This document shows, in pieces, positions 17,600-26,978 of a stretch of DNA of 64,000 nt; within the stretch, counting starts at the first letter, position 1, and each line of letters starts with the position of its first letter. The stretch is taken from contig NZ_LAHL01000007.1 of the NCBI RefSeq assembly GCF_000966195.1, forward strand, positions 1-64,000, given 5' to 3'. A program made the position numbers and the translations under genes. The DNA comes from Domibacillus robiginosus (GTDB taxonomy: Bacteria; Bacillota; Bacilli; Bacillales; Domibacillaceae). The notes below the pieces were generated by a model. That model was not told the origin of the DNA. It saw only the letters and a program-made list of their open reading frames with translations, and did not search any database.

Positions 17600-19912
17600 C
17601 TACTCCTTCATATTGGCGGCTATTTTTATTTGTCCAGCACCCCATGTGCCAAGCATGGTGGCGATCAGCACCGTGCCTATCATCAACAGCAATGGATACA
17701 TAGAAAGTGGATGATCCACAAATTGAAACGAAGATGCCCCGAACGATGAGATAACCGCGCCCGCAAGTACTTCTCCAAGAGTGTTGGCGAGCAGTGTCCC
17801 AAGAACCATTCCTGCCATCAGGACAAAGACCGAACGCGAAATGTACTGCATGGCAATATCCGAGTCCGTAAAACCCACCGATTTCATGACAGCAATGGAG
17901 TAGCTGTCCTTTGCGACAAGCATTTTCATAAACAAAAGAATAACCAATCCCGCGATCATCAGCGCAACAGCAATGGACGTATCGGAGGCCTTTCCAACGG
18001 AGCTTATGGTCGAGCCGAATGTCTGTGCAACATATTCATCAATGTGCGAAACCTTCGCGAAATGAAATCTGTCCGCATATTCTGAAGTCTTGGCTTCAGC
18101 CAGAGACGGATCAGAAAGCTTTGCGTAAATAACGGACCACATAATATCCGCCGAGTCGTCGGAGAAAACCGCTTTTGCGGTTTTGCCACCGTTCGTAACG
18201 TCGGAATACACCCCGCGCACCGTGAAATCTTTTTCCTTGCCATCAATCACCAGCGTCATGACATCGCCGACTTTTATCCCCAGATCATCAGCGTTCATCG
18301 TTGAAAGCGCAATTTCATCCTCTGCGACGGGCGCTCTGCCTTCGGAATATTGTACGGGGAGTACCGAATGGTCGCCAAGCTCAATTTTTATTCCTTGCTC
18401 CGTTCCGTCTGCCGCCTTTGCGTTGAAGGTTTTGGTCGTAAGCACCGCATACTTAGAGATAGAGCTGTCGCGCTCCATCACCTTTACAATTTCTGCTGCT
18501 TTTTCGGAAATATGGCTGGTTTGCTGAATATCAATGCGCATATCGCTGCTTCCTATCCCCATGTACGTAATAAAGCTTTTAGAGGAAATCGTATTGTACA
18601 GATTTTGTGGAACGATAATGATAAAGGTCGAAATGATGAGCACGGCAAGCATTGTGGCGTAGAGGCTTTTTCTTGCTAAAACATCTTTTACTCCCAGAAA
18701 TGTATTCGTAGTAAGCAGCCTGTTTCTACTTAGGCGGAAATGTTTTGCGCCTGCGGCTTTTCCTTGTGAAGTGCCAAATCGTATTGCGTGTGCGGCCGAT
18801 ATTTTTCGAAATCGTTTCAGCACGTGGTTTACATAAGCAATCATGGCAAGGAAAACAATCAGTATACCGACTATTCCGAAAACGAAAGCGAAAGAAGCAT
18901 GTTCACTTTCTCCCATATAAAGTCGTATATTTTCAAGAAGCAGGCCCCTGAAGACAAATGAAAGGGCAAATCCAAGCATACAGCCAGCTGCTGCAATCAC
19001 CGCGTATTTCACTAGATAAATCTTTTTTAAGTCAGAAGCCTGCAGCCCAATTGCTTTCATGACACCTATTTCACGGTAGTCGTCTTCGATTTTTGCAAGG
19101 AGCGTAAAGTGTATGCACATAAAGGTGATGGCAACGATTAGTGTACTGACAAGAAGCAGAACCGCGATCATCAGCCCATCAGAAATAGCATTAAGCATTT
19201 TAAAAAGAGGGTAGGTGATGGTCGGTCCGTTTGCTTCAAGCCCTGCAGAGGTGTAAGCCGTTTCGAAGGTGCTTATTTCAGACATGTTCTTTAATCTGAA
19301 TTCAATCAGATATTCCGTGCTCCCACTGTCCTTTATTGCTGCATAATCGTTTTCGCTTACAAGAAACCTCTTTGACGATGCAAGCAGCGAATTCATCTGT
19401 GAGTCACGGAGAAATCCCGCCACAGTCAATTTCTTTCCGTTTATCGAAATCGTATCACCGACTTTTCCAGTGCCGTCCTTCATGTAACTTACTGGAATAT
19501 AAATTTCTCCATCGAAGACCGTTATAACGTTTCCGTCAAGATCAAGGAGGTAATCAAATTTTTCGCTTTGTGTGGTGAAGCCGTTATCCTGAACACTGTC
19601 CGCAAGGGAGTTTCCGTTAATGACAATCTGTGCACCGTCCACATTGAGAAATTCAAGCACCTGAAATTCATCGACAAGGCTGTTTTGCTCCGCAAAATCT
19701 GCAAGCCGTCTGGTATCAATAGCACCTGAATGCATCTGCATAAAATGCGGTGTTTTCGCTTGATCCATAAGCATATTTATCGAGCCTGAAAGATTGACGA
19801 CAAGGATCGCCGAGAGAGAAACAAGCATAGCCGCTACGGCGACAAATATCATGGTTGTCATGGTTATCAGTTTGCTTTTTAACATGTCATTACGGATTAT
19901 TCTGTAATACAT
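17600..19912 (-). CDS. FtsX-like ABC permease, two-domain
   Basis: This 770-aa membrane protein has an N-terminal anchor helix (residues ~14-36), a large extracellular domain, a first FtsX block (~245-370) with three helices, a second extracellular domain (~430-640) and a C-terminal FtsX block (~655-765). The motif IEDDYREIGVMKAIGLQASD and its second-half counterpart IAVMKSVGFTDSD mark the two coupling regions. This layout is typical of mechanotransmission-type ABC systems that expel or act on compounds in the membrane. The gene ends in the ribosome site of the ATPase gene. It lies 259 nt downstream of the TetR gene, with a weak AGGGGTGG ribosome site. Confidence 0.85.
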   Translation of the reverse strand: MYYRIIRNDMLKSKLITMTTMIFVAVAAMLVSLSAILVVNLSGSINMLMDQAKTPHFMQMHSGAIDTRRLADFAEQNSLVDEFQVLEFLNVDGAQIVINGNSLADSVQDNGFTTQSEKFDYLLDLDGNVITVFDGEIYIPVSYMKDGTGKVGDTISINGKKLTVAGFLRDSQMNSLLASSKRFLVSENDYAAIKDSGSTEYLIEFRLKNMSEISTFETAYTSAGLEANGPTITYPLFKMLNAISDGLMIAVLLLVSTLIVAITFMCIHFTLLAKIEDDYREIGVMKAIGLQASDLKKIYLVKYAVIAAAGCMLGFALSFVFRGLLLENIRLYMGESEHASFAFVFGIVGILIVFLAMIAYVNHVLKRFRKISAAHAIRFGTSQGKAAGAKHFRLSRNRLLTTNTFLGVKDVLARKSLYATMLAVLIISTFIIIVPQNLYNTISSKSFITYMGIGSSDMRIDIQQTSHISEKAAEIVKVMERDSSISKYAVLTTKTFNAKAADGTEQGIKIELGDHSVLPVQYSEGRAPVAEDEIALSTMNADDLGIKVGDVMTLVIDGKEKDFTVRGVYSDVTNGGKTAKAVFSDDSADIMWSVIYAKLSDPSLAEAKTSEYADRFHFAKVSHIDEYVAQTFGSTISSVGKASDTSIAVALMIAGLVILLFMKMLVAKDSYSIAVMKSVGFTDSDIAMQYISRSVFVLMAGMVLGTLLANTLGEVLAGAVISSFGASSFQFVDHPLSMYPLLLMIGTVLIATMLGTWGAGQIKIAANMKE

Positions 19913-20171
19913 ACGCCACCCCTGTTTTTAAGGTTTTTAACCGATTTCAGGCTGTACAAAATGAAAGCAACATATCGCAAAATCCCGCTCATCATAATGA
20001 GTCATCTCGTTTTCTGCCATGAGATTTAAAAGGGTGGGGACATCAAAGCAAGAAAAGTGGCAAGTGCTATTGCTCTTTCCGTCTGCCCGAAAACATAAAT
20101 CCTACATAAACGCCAAGGCGGCTTTTTGCAGGTGAAATAAGCTGTGCTGGCCGCAGAAGAAGTTTCTTGCA
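19913..20171 (-). other. Gap between the tetR-type gene and the permease gene
   Basis: There is no convincing gene. On the minus strand an open stretch of about 40 codons (roughly 19937-20060) reads ...MAENEMTHYDERDFAICCFHF... without a good ribosome site or a recognised family. It may be a relic or chance. Confidence 0.3.
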
Positions 20172-20807
20172 TTACCCATTGCCGCTGTCAAACATCCTCA
20201 TCATGTACGTAAGACTTCCGCTTTCAACACCGAGCAGTCTTTCTGCGTTGAAAATAAACGCCTGTATACGCGAAGCACGCTCTTCATTCGTTAAATTAAC
20301 TAGTTCCTCATCAAAAATGGTATTCGTATACGCCACAACCATTTCCATGCATTCATACGGATAGGGCGTGCTGAACAGTCCCTGCTCAATGCCCTCCCGG
20401 ATTATGTCCGTGAGGATCGGTGGAACTTCGTTGATGATGACCTTTTGTATTTTCTGATGCATAAGCGCGTTCTGAGGCTTGTGAATATGCTCCATAATTT
20501 CTTTGTCATTTCCGCCACTTATGTTCAATGCCATAACCACACGGATAATGCGTTCAGTCACGGGTATGTTCTTGTCTGCGGCAACCTCTTTCGCTGCTCC
20601 TAAAAGAAGGTCAGTGTGCCGCTCAATCAAGGCATTCATAATCTCCTCTTTTGATTTAAAGTGATAGTAAAGCGTTCCCCGTGCAACTCCGACTTTTTCG
20701 AGAATATCATTTGTCGTTGTGCCATCAAAGCCCTTCTGACCGAAAAGCTCAGCAGCAGCATCAAGGATTTCATTTCTGCGCTCCTCGGCTTTTTTTGTAA
20801 CTCTCAT
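20172..20807 (-). CDS. TetR/AcrR-family transcriptional repressor
   Basis: The 211-aa protein has an N-terminal TetR helix-turn-helix: RNEILDAAAELFGQKGFDGT then TTNDILEKVGVARGTLYYHF (residues ~11-50). A helical ligand-binding domain follows. GAGGAGGTG lies 6 nt before the start. It is encoded just upstream of the exporter, in the same orientation, and probably represses the block until an inducer binds. A candidate operator lies in its own leader at 20829-20845. Confidence 0.88.
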   Translation of the reverse strand: MRVTKKAEERRNEILDAAAELFGQKGFDGTTTNDILEKVGVARGTLYYHFKSKEEIMNALIERHTDLLLGAAKEVAADKNIPVTERIIRVVMALNISGGNDKEIMEHIHKPQNALMHQKIQKVIINEVPPILTDIIREGIEQGLFSTPYPYECMEMVVAYTNTIFDEELVNLTNEERASRIQAFIFNAERLLGVESGSLTYMMRMFDSGNG

Positions 20808-20828
20808 TTTTACACCTCCTCTTTATAG

Positions 20829-20845
20829 ACCGTCTGCCTGTCGGT
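20829..20845 (-). promoter_or_regulatory. Candidate TetR operator
   Basis: ACCGTCTGCCTGTCGGT is a 17-bp imperfect palindrome (six of eight base pairs match around a central C). It lies between a possible promoter (minus strand TTGAAT-18-TATGAT) and the ribosome site of the TetR gene, the usual place for autoregulation. Confidence 0.5.
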
Positions 20846-20919
20846 TTTATGCTTTTATAATATCATACTACTGGTTGAAAATAAAATTCAAGTAAAATTT
20901 TTACAGATTATCCGTACGT

Positions 20920-20968
20920 GAAAACCCACCAGAGGCAATAGCCTGCCTTTAGGCGTGGGAGAAGTCAA
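20920..20968 (+). mobile_element. Solo right end of an IS200/IS605-type element
   Basis: CCCAC (20925-20929) pairs with GTGGG (20955-20959) around an inner GCCT-TT-AGGC hairpin, and the segment ends in TCAA at 20965-20968. The shape TTTAGGCGTGGGAGAAGTCAA is what IS200/IS605 right ends look like (subterminal hairpin, then a TCAA-type cleavage tetranucleotide as in IS608). No transposase or TnpB remains. The dbpA-like fragment begins at the next base; in intact dbpA the same position is preceded by TTAT, a plausible insertion tetranucleotide. Confidence 0.6.
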
Positions 20969-21105
20969 GAAGCTGTCCTTTAATGGCGGCAAAAAGAAAA
21001 AACTGCGTGCCGTTGATTTTGTCGGCACTCTTTCCAATCTGCCAGGCATAGAAGCAGCCGACATTGGCATGATTAGCATTCAGGACAATGTAACCTATGG
21101 AGAGA
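20969..21105 (+). pseudogene. dbpA: Fragment of a second dbpA 3' region
   Basis: About 137 nt align without gaps to dbpA positions 16223-16359 and encode [19 protein letters not shown]... of the RNA-binding domain. Most differences are at third codon positions, and the encoded protein changes little. The fragment therefore descends from a dbpA gene that had diverged under selection, not from a recent decaying duplicate. It lacks the helicase core, a start and the natural 3' end. Confidence 0.85.
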
Positions 21106-21111
21106 CTTTTT

Positions 21112-21275
21112 GTATTGCCCTGCAGCACCTTTGACAGCATAATCCGGTTGTAATTCGGATGCGGTTCCTCTCCAAAGACGGTCAGGTCAAAACGGTCCGT
21201 ACCCAGTGCCAGCATTTCTTCTAAACAACGAATACCCGCCTTGCCATTACCGACCAGCACCACTTTTTCTTTCAT
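21112..21275 (-). pseudogene. nirB: Truncated start of nitrite reductase large subunit
   Basis: From ATG 21275, behind AAAGGAGAGG, the frame reads MKEKVVLVGNGKAGIRCLEE... and [16 protein letters not shown]. This matches the FAD-binding N-terminus of NirB/NasD. Similarity stops after about 55 codons, where the sequence runs into the dbpA fragment lying on the other strand. The remaining several hundred codons are absent, so this is a relic. The intact ribosome site suggests truncation by rearrangement, with no gradual decay of the 5' end. Confidence 0.8.
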
Positions 21276-21385
21276 GGAAACCTCTCCTTTATTTTTGTTA
21301 AGGTAATCATAAAAGAAAAGACCGGTATTGAATTTGAAAAAATCACAATCGATACGGAAATGTGTGGTAGCTTTGTGGACAAAAG

Positions 21386-21414
21386 AAAAAACCGGAACGA
21401 GCTGTCCGGTTTTT
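21386..21414 (-). terminator. Terminator of the DoxX-like gene
   Basis: AAAAACCGGA / TCCGGTTTTT with an 8-nt loop; it works on either strand and lies at the DoxX stop. Confidence 0.8.
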
Positions 21415-21772
21415 ACGAATCGATTTTTTTTACGCCTTTTATAAGCAGCCATTGAAGAGGGAGGCGGCCCCACAGTAGCCAGGCGGGCAGCTTCCGGTCG
21501 CCGAGCGGAATTCTTTTCGCTGCCATGAACACATTCGCCGGAAACACCGCCGTTAAAAACGCCGGCATCGTTTTGGTCACAAAGGAGGTGCCGCGGTTGA
21601 GCAAAAGAAAAACACCATACAGCACTTCAATTACACCGGAGATGGCAACAATCGCTCGTTTAAAAGGCAAAAAGCCTGGCACGATCGCTTCAAAACCTTT
21701 CGAGCGGGTAAAGTGGGCGATTCCAGCAAACAGGAAGCCGGCGCCGTACAATAATCTGATGATCGTTTTCAT
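21413..21772 (-). CDS. DoxX-family membrane protein
   Basis: The 119-aa protein has four membrane helices. The N-terminal stretch LLYGAGFLFAGIAHF and the VISGVIEVLYGVFLL-like second/third helix region (here AISGVIEVLYG) are typical of DoxX/YphA-type proteins. AAAAGGAGTG lies upstream of the ATG. DoxX proteins are linked to redox or thiol stress in some bacteria, but here there is no informative neighbour. It is monocistronic. Confidence 0.75.
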   Translation of the reverse strand: MKTIIRLLYGAGFLFAGIAHFTRSKGFEAIVPGFLPFKRAIVAISGVIEVLYGVFLLLNRGTSFVTKTMPAFLTAVFPANVFMAAKRIPLGDRKLPAWLLWGRLPLQWLLIKGVKKIDS

Positions 21773-21925
21773 AGGTTATTACACTCCTTTTCTCTTACGG
21801 TAAAAAAGGCGGGGAGGGTTGTCAAATAAAACGAAAAGAACTATTTTTACGAGAAATCATTCCAATCAGCTATGCTGCCGACTAATAGGCCTGCCACCGC
21901 ACGTATACATATTCGCAAGGATAAG

Positions 21926-21967
21926 AAAAACACCGCCATGCACGGCCGCATGACGGTGTTTTTTTTG
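21926..21967 (-). terminator. Terminator of the chemoreceptor gene
   Basis: AACACCGCCATGC and GCATGACGGTGTT form a 13-bp stem with one mismatch, flanked by A and T runs, so it can work in both directions. Confidence 0.85.
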
Positions 21968-21968
21968 A

Positions 21969-23927
21969 TTAAACGGTAAACTTACGGACCACCTGCTGTA
22001 GCTCCTCGGCCATGACAGACAGTGATTTCGATGCTAGATTTACTTCTTCTAAAGAAGCAAGCTGCTCCTGGGTCGCGGCGGCCACTTGTTCAGCGCTTGA
22101 CGCGTTGTTCTGGGCCACCTCTGAAACAGAATGAACGGATGAAGTCAGCTGCTTCACAATCGCTTCTACCTGGGCGGCAATTGAAGAAACATCGTGCACG
22201 TGCGGGGTTATCTGCTCCATGCCGTTTAAAATGCCGGTGAATTTCTCAGACGTATCATCCGACAGGGAAATGCCTGTTTTCACACTTTCAGACGCCTGGC
22301 TCATCAATTCAACCGAACGCTGCGTGTCTTTTTGAATAACATTAATCAATTCGGCAATCTGGCCGGCCGATGCTTGCGACTGCTCGGCCAGCTTTCTAAC
22401 TTCACCGGCTACAACGGAAAACCCTTTTCCATGCTCGCCGGCGCGTGCTGCTTCAATCGCTGCGTTTAAAGCAAGCAAATTGGTCTGATCAGCAATCGAA
22501 GAAATCACGTCAATAATGGTATTGATCTGAGCTGAACGGCTGTTTAATGATTGAATCATTTCATCCGATGCTTGCACATGAGATTGAATGTCGTTCATTT
22601 GGGCAACGGTGCGGCGGACAGATTCTTCTCCTTCAGACGCATGCGCCATCGCCTCCGCTGCTGAAGCGGCCATCACACTGGTGCTGTTTACAATTTTGCC
22701 GGCACCGGTACGAAGCTCGTTCATATCCTCTACAATCATGGCGAGCGCGCTTGTTTGCTGGTCGGCGCCTGCGGCAACCTTTTGAATCGAATCGGCTACA
22801 TGTCCGGTTGCAGCGGTTGTTTCATCTGCCGAGGCCGTCAGCTCCTCGGAAGCGGCCGCCACCTGCTCGGTATTGCTGTCTACCTGGCCAATGAGCTCAC
22901 GCAAATTTTGCGACATCCGGCTAAAGGCCCGTGATAAATCACCGATTTCATCCCTGCGGTCGTTCGCTTCGATCGATTGAGTTAAATCTCCCTCGCTCAA
23001 TGTTTCAGCGCTTTCTTTAAGAGACAGGAGCGGGCGCGTAATCGAACGGATAATCAGCCAGACAAGGGCCGCGCCCACAAGCAGTGACAGCAGGATCGTG
23101 GCGGCTGTTTTCCATAAAATCGGCTGGGCCGCTTCCGTGATTTCACTAGAAACCATCGTTCCGCCAATTTTCCAGCCGGTTGTTTCATTGGTTAAAAACG
23201 TCATAAATTTGTCCTGGCCGTTGAATGTGTAATCAAACGAGCCGGATTCGCTGTCGTACATCCGGCCATACAACGCGTCGGTCGCTTCCGCACCGAATTC
23301 TTCCGTCGGATGAACGATAAAGTGGCGCGCTCCATCAAGCAAAATTGGATAGCCTTCTTTACCGACTTTAATAGGACTCGTCATATTCGTCAGCGCCTCC
23401 ATCGTCAGGTTAATCCCAATGACGCCGCCCTTGTCAGCGGTCTGCCGGGCAATGGTCACAACCGGCGAGCCGGAGGAAGAAACGTATGGCGGGGTAATGA
23501 TGGTGTCACCACCAGCGTCAAGAGCCTGTTGATACCACGGACGCTCCCGCGGGTCATAATCTGCTGCAAGCTCCTGGCGCGGCTCCTGCACCATGACACC
23601 ATCGGCCGTGCCAACGTAAATGCTGACTACTTCGGGATGAAGCTTTGCGTATTGGTCGAGACGAAGGCGCAAGGCCGGACTGTCTTCACCCTGTATCGAT
23701 TTTGCGGTAACCAGTTCACTGTAAACTTCCGCATCGTGGGTTTTCATTCCAACATAATCGGTAATAAGCCGGTCCAGTGTTAAAATATTTTCATTTGCTG
23801 AAGCCAGCATTTGCTTTTTTATTTCATTTTTTGCACTGTTATAAGCGGAAAAGCCAATTAAAAAAGAGGGAATTAAAAGAATAGCTAAAAAAGAAAGGAT
23901 AAGTTTTTTGCGTATGGTCCACTTCAT
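21969..23927 (-). CDS. Methyl-accepting chemotaxis protein with dCache sensor
   Basis: This is a 652-aa transmembrane chemoreceptor. TM1 spans residues ~9-30. A dCache-type ligand-binding domain of about 230 residues follows, with the [12 protein letters not shown] motif near 125 that marks amino-acid/organic-ligand Cache domains. TM2 lies at ~272-292 and HAMP at ~293-345. The signalling hairpin includes the conserved tip [19 protein letters not shown]. An AAAAAGGAG ribosome site precedes the ATG. It signals to CheA/CheW, encoded elsewhere. The ligand is unknown. Confidence 0.9.
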   Translation of the reverse strand: MKWTIRKKLILSFLAILLIPSFLIGFSAYNSAKNEIKKQMLASANENILTLDRLITDYVGMKTHDAEVYSELVTAKSIQGEDSPALRLRLDQYAKLHPEVVSIYVGTADGVMVQEPRQELAADYDPRERPWYQQALDAGGDTIITPPYVSSSGSPVVTIARQTADKGGVIGINLTMEALTNMTSPIKVGKEGYPILLDGARHFIVHPTEEFGAEATDALYGRMYDSESGSFDYTFNGQDKFMTFLTNETTGWKIGGTMVSSEITEAAQPILWKTAATILLSLLVGAALVWLIIRSITRPLLSLKESAETLSEGDLTQSIEANDRRDEIGDLSRAFSRMSQNLRELIGQVDSNTEQVAAASEELTASADETTAATGHVADSIQKVAAGADQQTSALAMIVEDMNELRTGAGKIVNSTSVMAASAAEAMAHASEGEESVRRTVAQMNDIQSHVQASDEMIQSLNSRSAQINTIIDVISSIADQTNLLALNAAIEAARAGEHGKGFSVVAGEVRKLAEQSQASAGQIAELINVIQKDTQRSVELMSQASESVKTGISLSDDTSEKFTGILNGMEQITPHVHDVSSIAAQVEAIVKQLTSSVHSVSEVAQNNASSAEQVAAATQEQLASLEEVNLASKSLSVMAEELQQVVRKFTV

Positions 23928-24022
23928 GATGTTGCTCCTTTTTGTATGATGATTTTATTTTAGCGTTTAAATGGAAGGAAGCAATGATTTTTTATGAAAA
24001 AAACGTGACTTTTTTAATAAAT

Positions 24023-24052
24023 AAAAACCCGGACCTAAGGCATGGGTCCGGT
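24023..24052 (-). terminator. Terminator of the HAD phosphatase gene
   Basis: On the minus strand CCGGACCC...GGTCCGG is followed by GTTTTTATTT. Confidence 0.8.
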
Positions 24053-24060
24053 AAAAGTCG

Positions 24061-24639
24061 TTACGTTATTTTTTTGTAGAATGAATCGTCGTACACCTGT
24101 AAATGAACATCTGCTTCAATGTCTTCATTTTGAAAAGCGGCCGTTTTCATGCCGGCTGCCCGGGCCGGGATCAAGTCAAGTGAGCGGTCGCCAATGGCCC
24201 AGTCCAGTCCGTATTTTTCCTGCAGATACAAATAAGCGGCGGCATCCGGCTTGCGCGGAAATCCATCTTCCTCCGGACTGATAATTTCAGTGAAATAATG
24301 GAGCAGTCCAAATTTGGTTAACAAGTTTTTGGTGGATGCTTTTGTCCGATGTGTCACGATCACATTCACGTCCGCCCGGGCAAGCACGCGGTCAATGCCA
24401 TCGAAGGGGAGGCAGGCTGACTCCGATTGTTTATGATCCAGCTCTGCAAACATCGCCCGAAAATCTTCTGAAATGCCATAATGTGCAAAAGCAAGCTTTG
24501 AATTTTTTTTCAGCCAGCGAAGCGCTTCAGCCTGGTCGACCGGCGTACCGTGTGCGGCTTCGTGCACCGCGGCAAAGCTCGCTAAAATGGCCGGGTATGT
24601 ATCAAAAATCGTTCCGTCTAAATCCCAAAGTAGTCTCAT
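24061..24639 (-). CDS. HAD-superfamily hydrolase, phosphoglycolate-phosphatase-like
   Basis: The 192-aa protein has HAD motif I DLDGTIFDT (nucleophile D6, acid/base D8), motif II Thr in VTHRTKAS, and motif IV GDRSLDL. The helical cap insert between motifs I and II is the C1 type of small-molecule phosphatases such as PgpP/YqaB-like enzymes. AAGGAG lies about 10 nt before the start, inside the last codons of the diguanylate cyclase gene. The two reading frames overlap by 38 nt and are likely cotranscribed. Substrate unknown. Confidence 0.82.
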   Translation of the reverse strand: MRLLWDLDGTIFDTYPAILASFAAVHEAAHGTPVDQAEALRWLKKNSKLAFAHYGISEDFRAMFAELDHKQSESACLPFDGIDRVLARADVNVIVTHRTKASTKNLLTKFGLLHYFTEIISPEEDGFPRKPDAAAYLYLQEKYGLDWAIGDRSLDLIPARAAGMKTAAFQNEDIEADVHLQVYDDSFYKKIT

Positions 24640-26497
24640 GTAGTGGTTCTCCTTTTTTATTCATATAAAACTGATAGGCGCCTTTACCGCTTTGCTTCAC
24701 TTCGTACATCGCCGCGTCTGCTTTTTTCAAAAGCTCATCCACGTCTTCACCATCCTGCGGGTACAGAGCGATGCCGATGCTTGGTGTTACAACAAGCTTT
24801 CTGCCATCTATGTAATAGGGCTTACTGACGGAGCGCAGCAGCCGCTCCGCAATTCTCTCTACTTCTTCCCGGTCCGTAAATCCGCTCACTAGGGCTGTAA
24901 ATTCGTCACCTCCCTGGCGTGCAGCCATATCGCTGGAGCGGAGGGAAGCAGACAGCCGCTTGCTGACCGAGACAAGCAGCGCATCACCTGCATCGTGGCC
25001 CAGTGTGTCGTTGATCGCTTTAAAGCCGTCCAGATCCATGTACAAAACGGCAAAGGCTTTTTCTTTTTCCAGAACAAGACTTGCTATCTTCTGGTTAAAG
25101 AACAGCCGGTTCGGCAGGCCGGTCAGCGCATCGTGATACGCCATATGCGTCATTTTACGATGCTGCTTTTTTTGATCTGTCACATCTTTACCAATACCGT
25201 AAATCCCGATTACTTTTCCGTCAACGATAATGGGGATATTGGTTATACTCATAATCAGCTCATCGCCGGTCCGGCTGCAAAGCGTCATTTCATATTGACG
25301 GGCACTGCCTTTTAAAAGAAAAGAAAAATGCTCCAGCACCTTTTTCTGATCTTTGCTTGCAATAAACGACTTACTGTGCAGGCCAATCACATCTTTTTCG
25401 TTTGAAAAGCCAAGCAGGTTTGCAGCGGCCTGATTCACGGATTGAAAACAGCCGTCAAGCTCAATTGAAAAAGCGGCCTCTGGATAATAATCAAACAGGG
25501 AACGGTACCGCTGTTCATTGGCGGACAGCTCCCGGGAGCGCTGGAGCAGCTGATCATACAGCCGCTGGTTTTCTACCAGTGTCACCGCCTGGCGAATCAT
25601 CAGCAGCACAATGGAAATCGAAGCGCCAATTGTCAGGGCATTAAAGCCAGAATAAAAGAGCATAAACGCAAACAGAACGATTACCCCGATATAAGGCAGG
25701 GAAAAGCGCACGATGCCCATCTGTTTAGACATCGTGTGTGATTCAGACGGTGCCCCGCCATACAAATGACCGGCCAGTGCGATCAATAAAGTAGATAGAA
25801 TATACATTGGATCGGTAATGTTGCCGGACTCGTAGCCGTTATGGAAAATCATGCTTAAATACAGAATGTCAGCTGTAATTTGGACGAGCAGCCCCAGCAA
25901 AATAAGCCCCATTTCCTTTTTAGCATGCGACTCGTTCAATCCGAAAAAGAAAGTGGCGGCGGCCAGCAGCATACCGATATCTGAAACAGGGTAACACAAG
26001 TTCACCAGCAGATCAAAGAGTGACGCCTCTAGCTCTCCTACCATATTCCGAATAATAAAATGCCAGATAAAGCTGACAGCGACCGTCATCGTAATGAGCA
26101 TATCAAATACCATGCGGACAGTCTGAGCCGCTTTGTGCTCCTGCTTAAAGCGGACAACAAGAGCGAGAATGTAGCAAAAAGCCTGCGCTACATAAAAAAA
26201 GTCTAAAAAGCCGGCAATCGGGATTTCCTGCCCCAGAATGGTTTCATACCAAAACCATAAGCATTCTGACAGGAAATAAAAGGACAGGCCGGTGAAAATT
26301 AATTTCCAAAAAAGCGGCTGTTTCATAGCGTTAGCCAAAAGAGCTCGTAAAAGCCAGTAGCCGGCAATACCAGGGGCGACAATTGACAGCACATTGCCAC
26401 CGAGTGTTTTTGCCCAGTCATCGTTTTCAAACGAAAAAAGCCATACATAATAAATGGCTGTGATAAACAAAATAAAAACAAGGTACCGCTTATTCAA
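24602..26497 (-). CDS. Membrane-bound diguanylate cyclase (PAS-GGDEF)
   Basis: The 631-aa protein makes the second messenger c-di-GMP from two GTP. The N-terminal ~310 residues form eight to nine membrane helices (MASE-like sensor). A PAS domain follows (~325-440, with FDYYPEAAFSIELDG), then a GGDEF domain from about 455 with intact RQGGDEF. An RxxD inhibitory site (RSSD) lies five residues before GGDEF, so product inhibition is expected. TTG 26497 has GGAGG 8 nt upstream and is preferred over ATG 26524, which has no ribosome site. No EAL domain is present. Confidence 0.88.
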   Translation of the reverse strand: MNKRYLVFILFITAIYYVWLFSFENDDWAKTLGGNVLSIVAPGIAGYWLLRALLANAMKQPLFWKLIFTGLSFYFLSECLWFWYETILGQEIPIAGFLDFFYVAQAFCYILALVVRFKQEHKAAQTVRMVFDMLITMTVAVSFIWHFIIRNMVGELEASLFDLLVNLCYPVSDIGMLLAAATFFFGLNESHAKKEMGLILLGLLVQITADILYLSMIFHNGYESGNITDPMYILSTLLIALAGHLYGGAPSESHTMSKQMGIVRFSLPYIGVIVLFAFMLFYSGFNALTIGASISIVLLMIRQAVTLVENQRLYDQLLQRSRELSANEQRYRSLFDYYPEAAFSIELDGCFQSVNQAAANLLGFSNEKDVIGLHSKSFIASKDQKKVLEHFSFLLKGSARQYEMTLCSRTGDELIMSITNIPIIVDGKVIGIYGIGKDVTDQKKQHRKMTHMAYHDALTGLPNRLFFNQKIASLVLEKEKAFAVLYMDLDGFKAINDTLGHDAGDALLVSVSKRLSASLRSSDMAARQGGDEFTALVSGFTDREEVERIAERLLRSVSKPYYIDGRKLVVTPSIGIALYPQDGEDVDELLKKADAAMYEVKQSGKGAYQFYMNKKGEPLHETTLGFRRNDF

Positions 26498-26544
26498 AAA
26501 GCCATCCTCCGTCTCAAGCAACATATTTTATCATTTTAACATAA

Positions 26545-26574
26545 AAAAGAACTGCTTCGGCAGGCCGTTCTTTG
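26545..26574 (-). terminator. Possible terminator upstream of the cyclase gene
   Basis: AAAGAAC and GTTCTTT flank an inner TGC/GCA loop. On the minus strand it is followed by TTTTTTATG. It lies just downstream of the relic frame at 26602-26806 and would have been its terminator. Confidence 0.5.
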
Positions 26575-26601
26575 ATTTTTAAAAAGATTCTGTCACGCTG
26601 T

Positions 26602-26806
26602 TTAATGTAGCGGCTGAACCGGCTCTCGTTCAATTTCCTGAATGACGCTAAAAAAACGGCTACAAACTGCAGTTAATTCTGACAGTTTGTTTCTCTGTAT
26701 CGCTGAACAGGGAAAGAAGCGTCGCAAAATCCTGATCGGTTAGCCCCATCATAAAGATTGGGGGCGCAGAAATAGAACCGAGTGCAATTGGGATATGTGA
26801 ACTGCC
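26602..26806 (-). pseudogene. Degenerate reading frame, unrecognised family
   Basis: Minus-strand frames read ...ALGSISAPPIFMMGLTDQDF then SLFSDTEKQTVRIN, and after a frameshift SRFFSVIQEIEREPVQPLH and stop. An in-frame stop lies just upstream. The protein-like composition and the terminator downstream suggest a decayed gene. The family is not recognised. Confidence 0.3.
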
Positions 26807-26978
26807 TTATTGTGCTATTTTGTAGGGAAATAGTGTAAATGTTCCAGCGTAAACCAGCTATTTTTTTTAACATAATTTTAGGTGTTTTTTGACTGGAAGA
26901 ACATAGAGGACAAAAAGAATACAGGAAAAAGCGGATTTGAAACACGAAGCAGATTTGTCGGAAAATACTTATTTTTTT

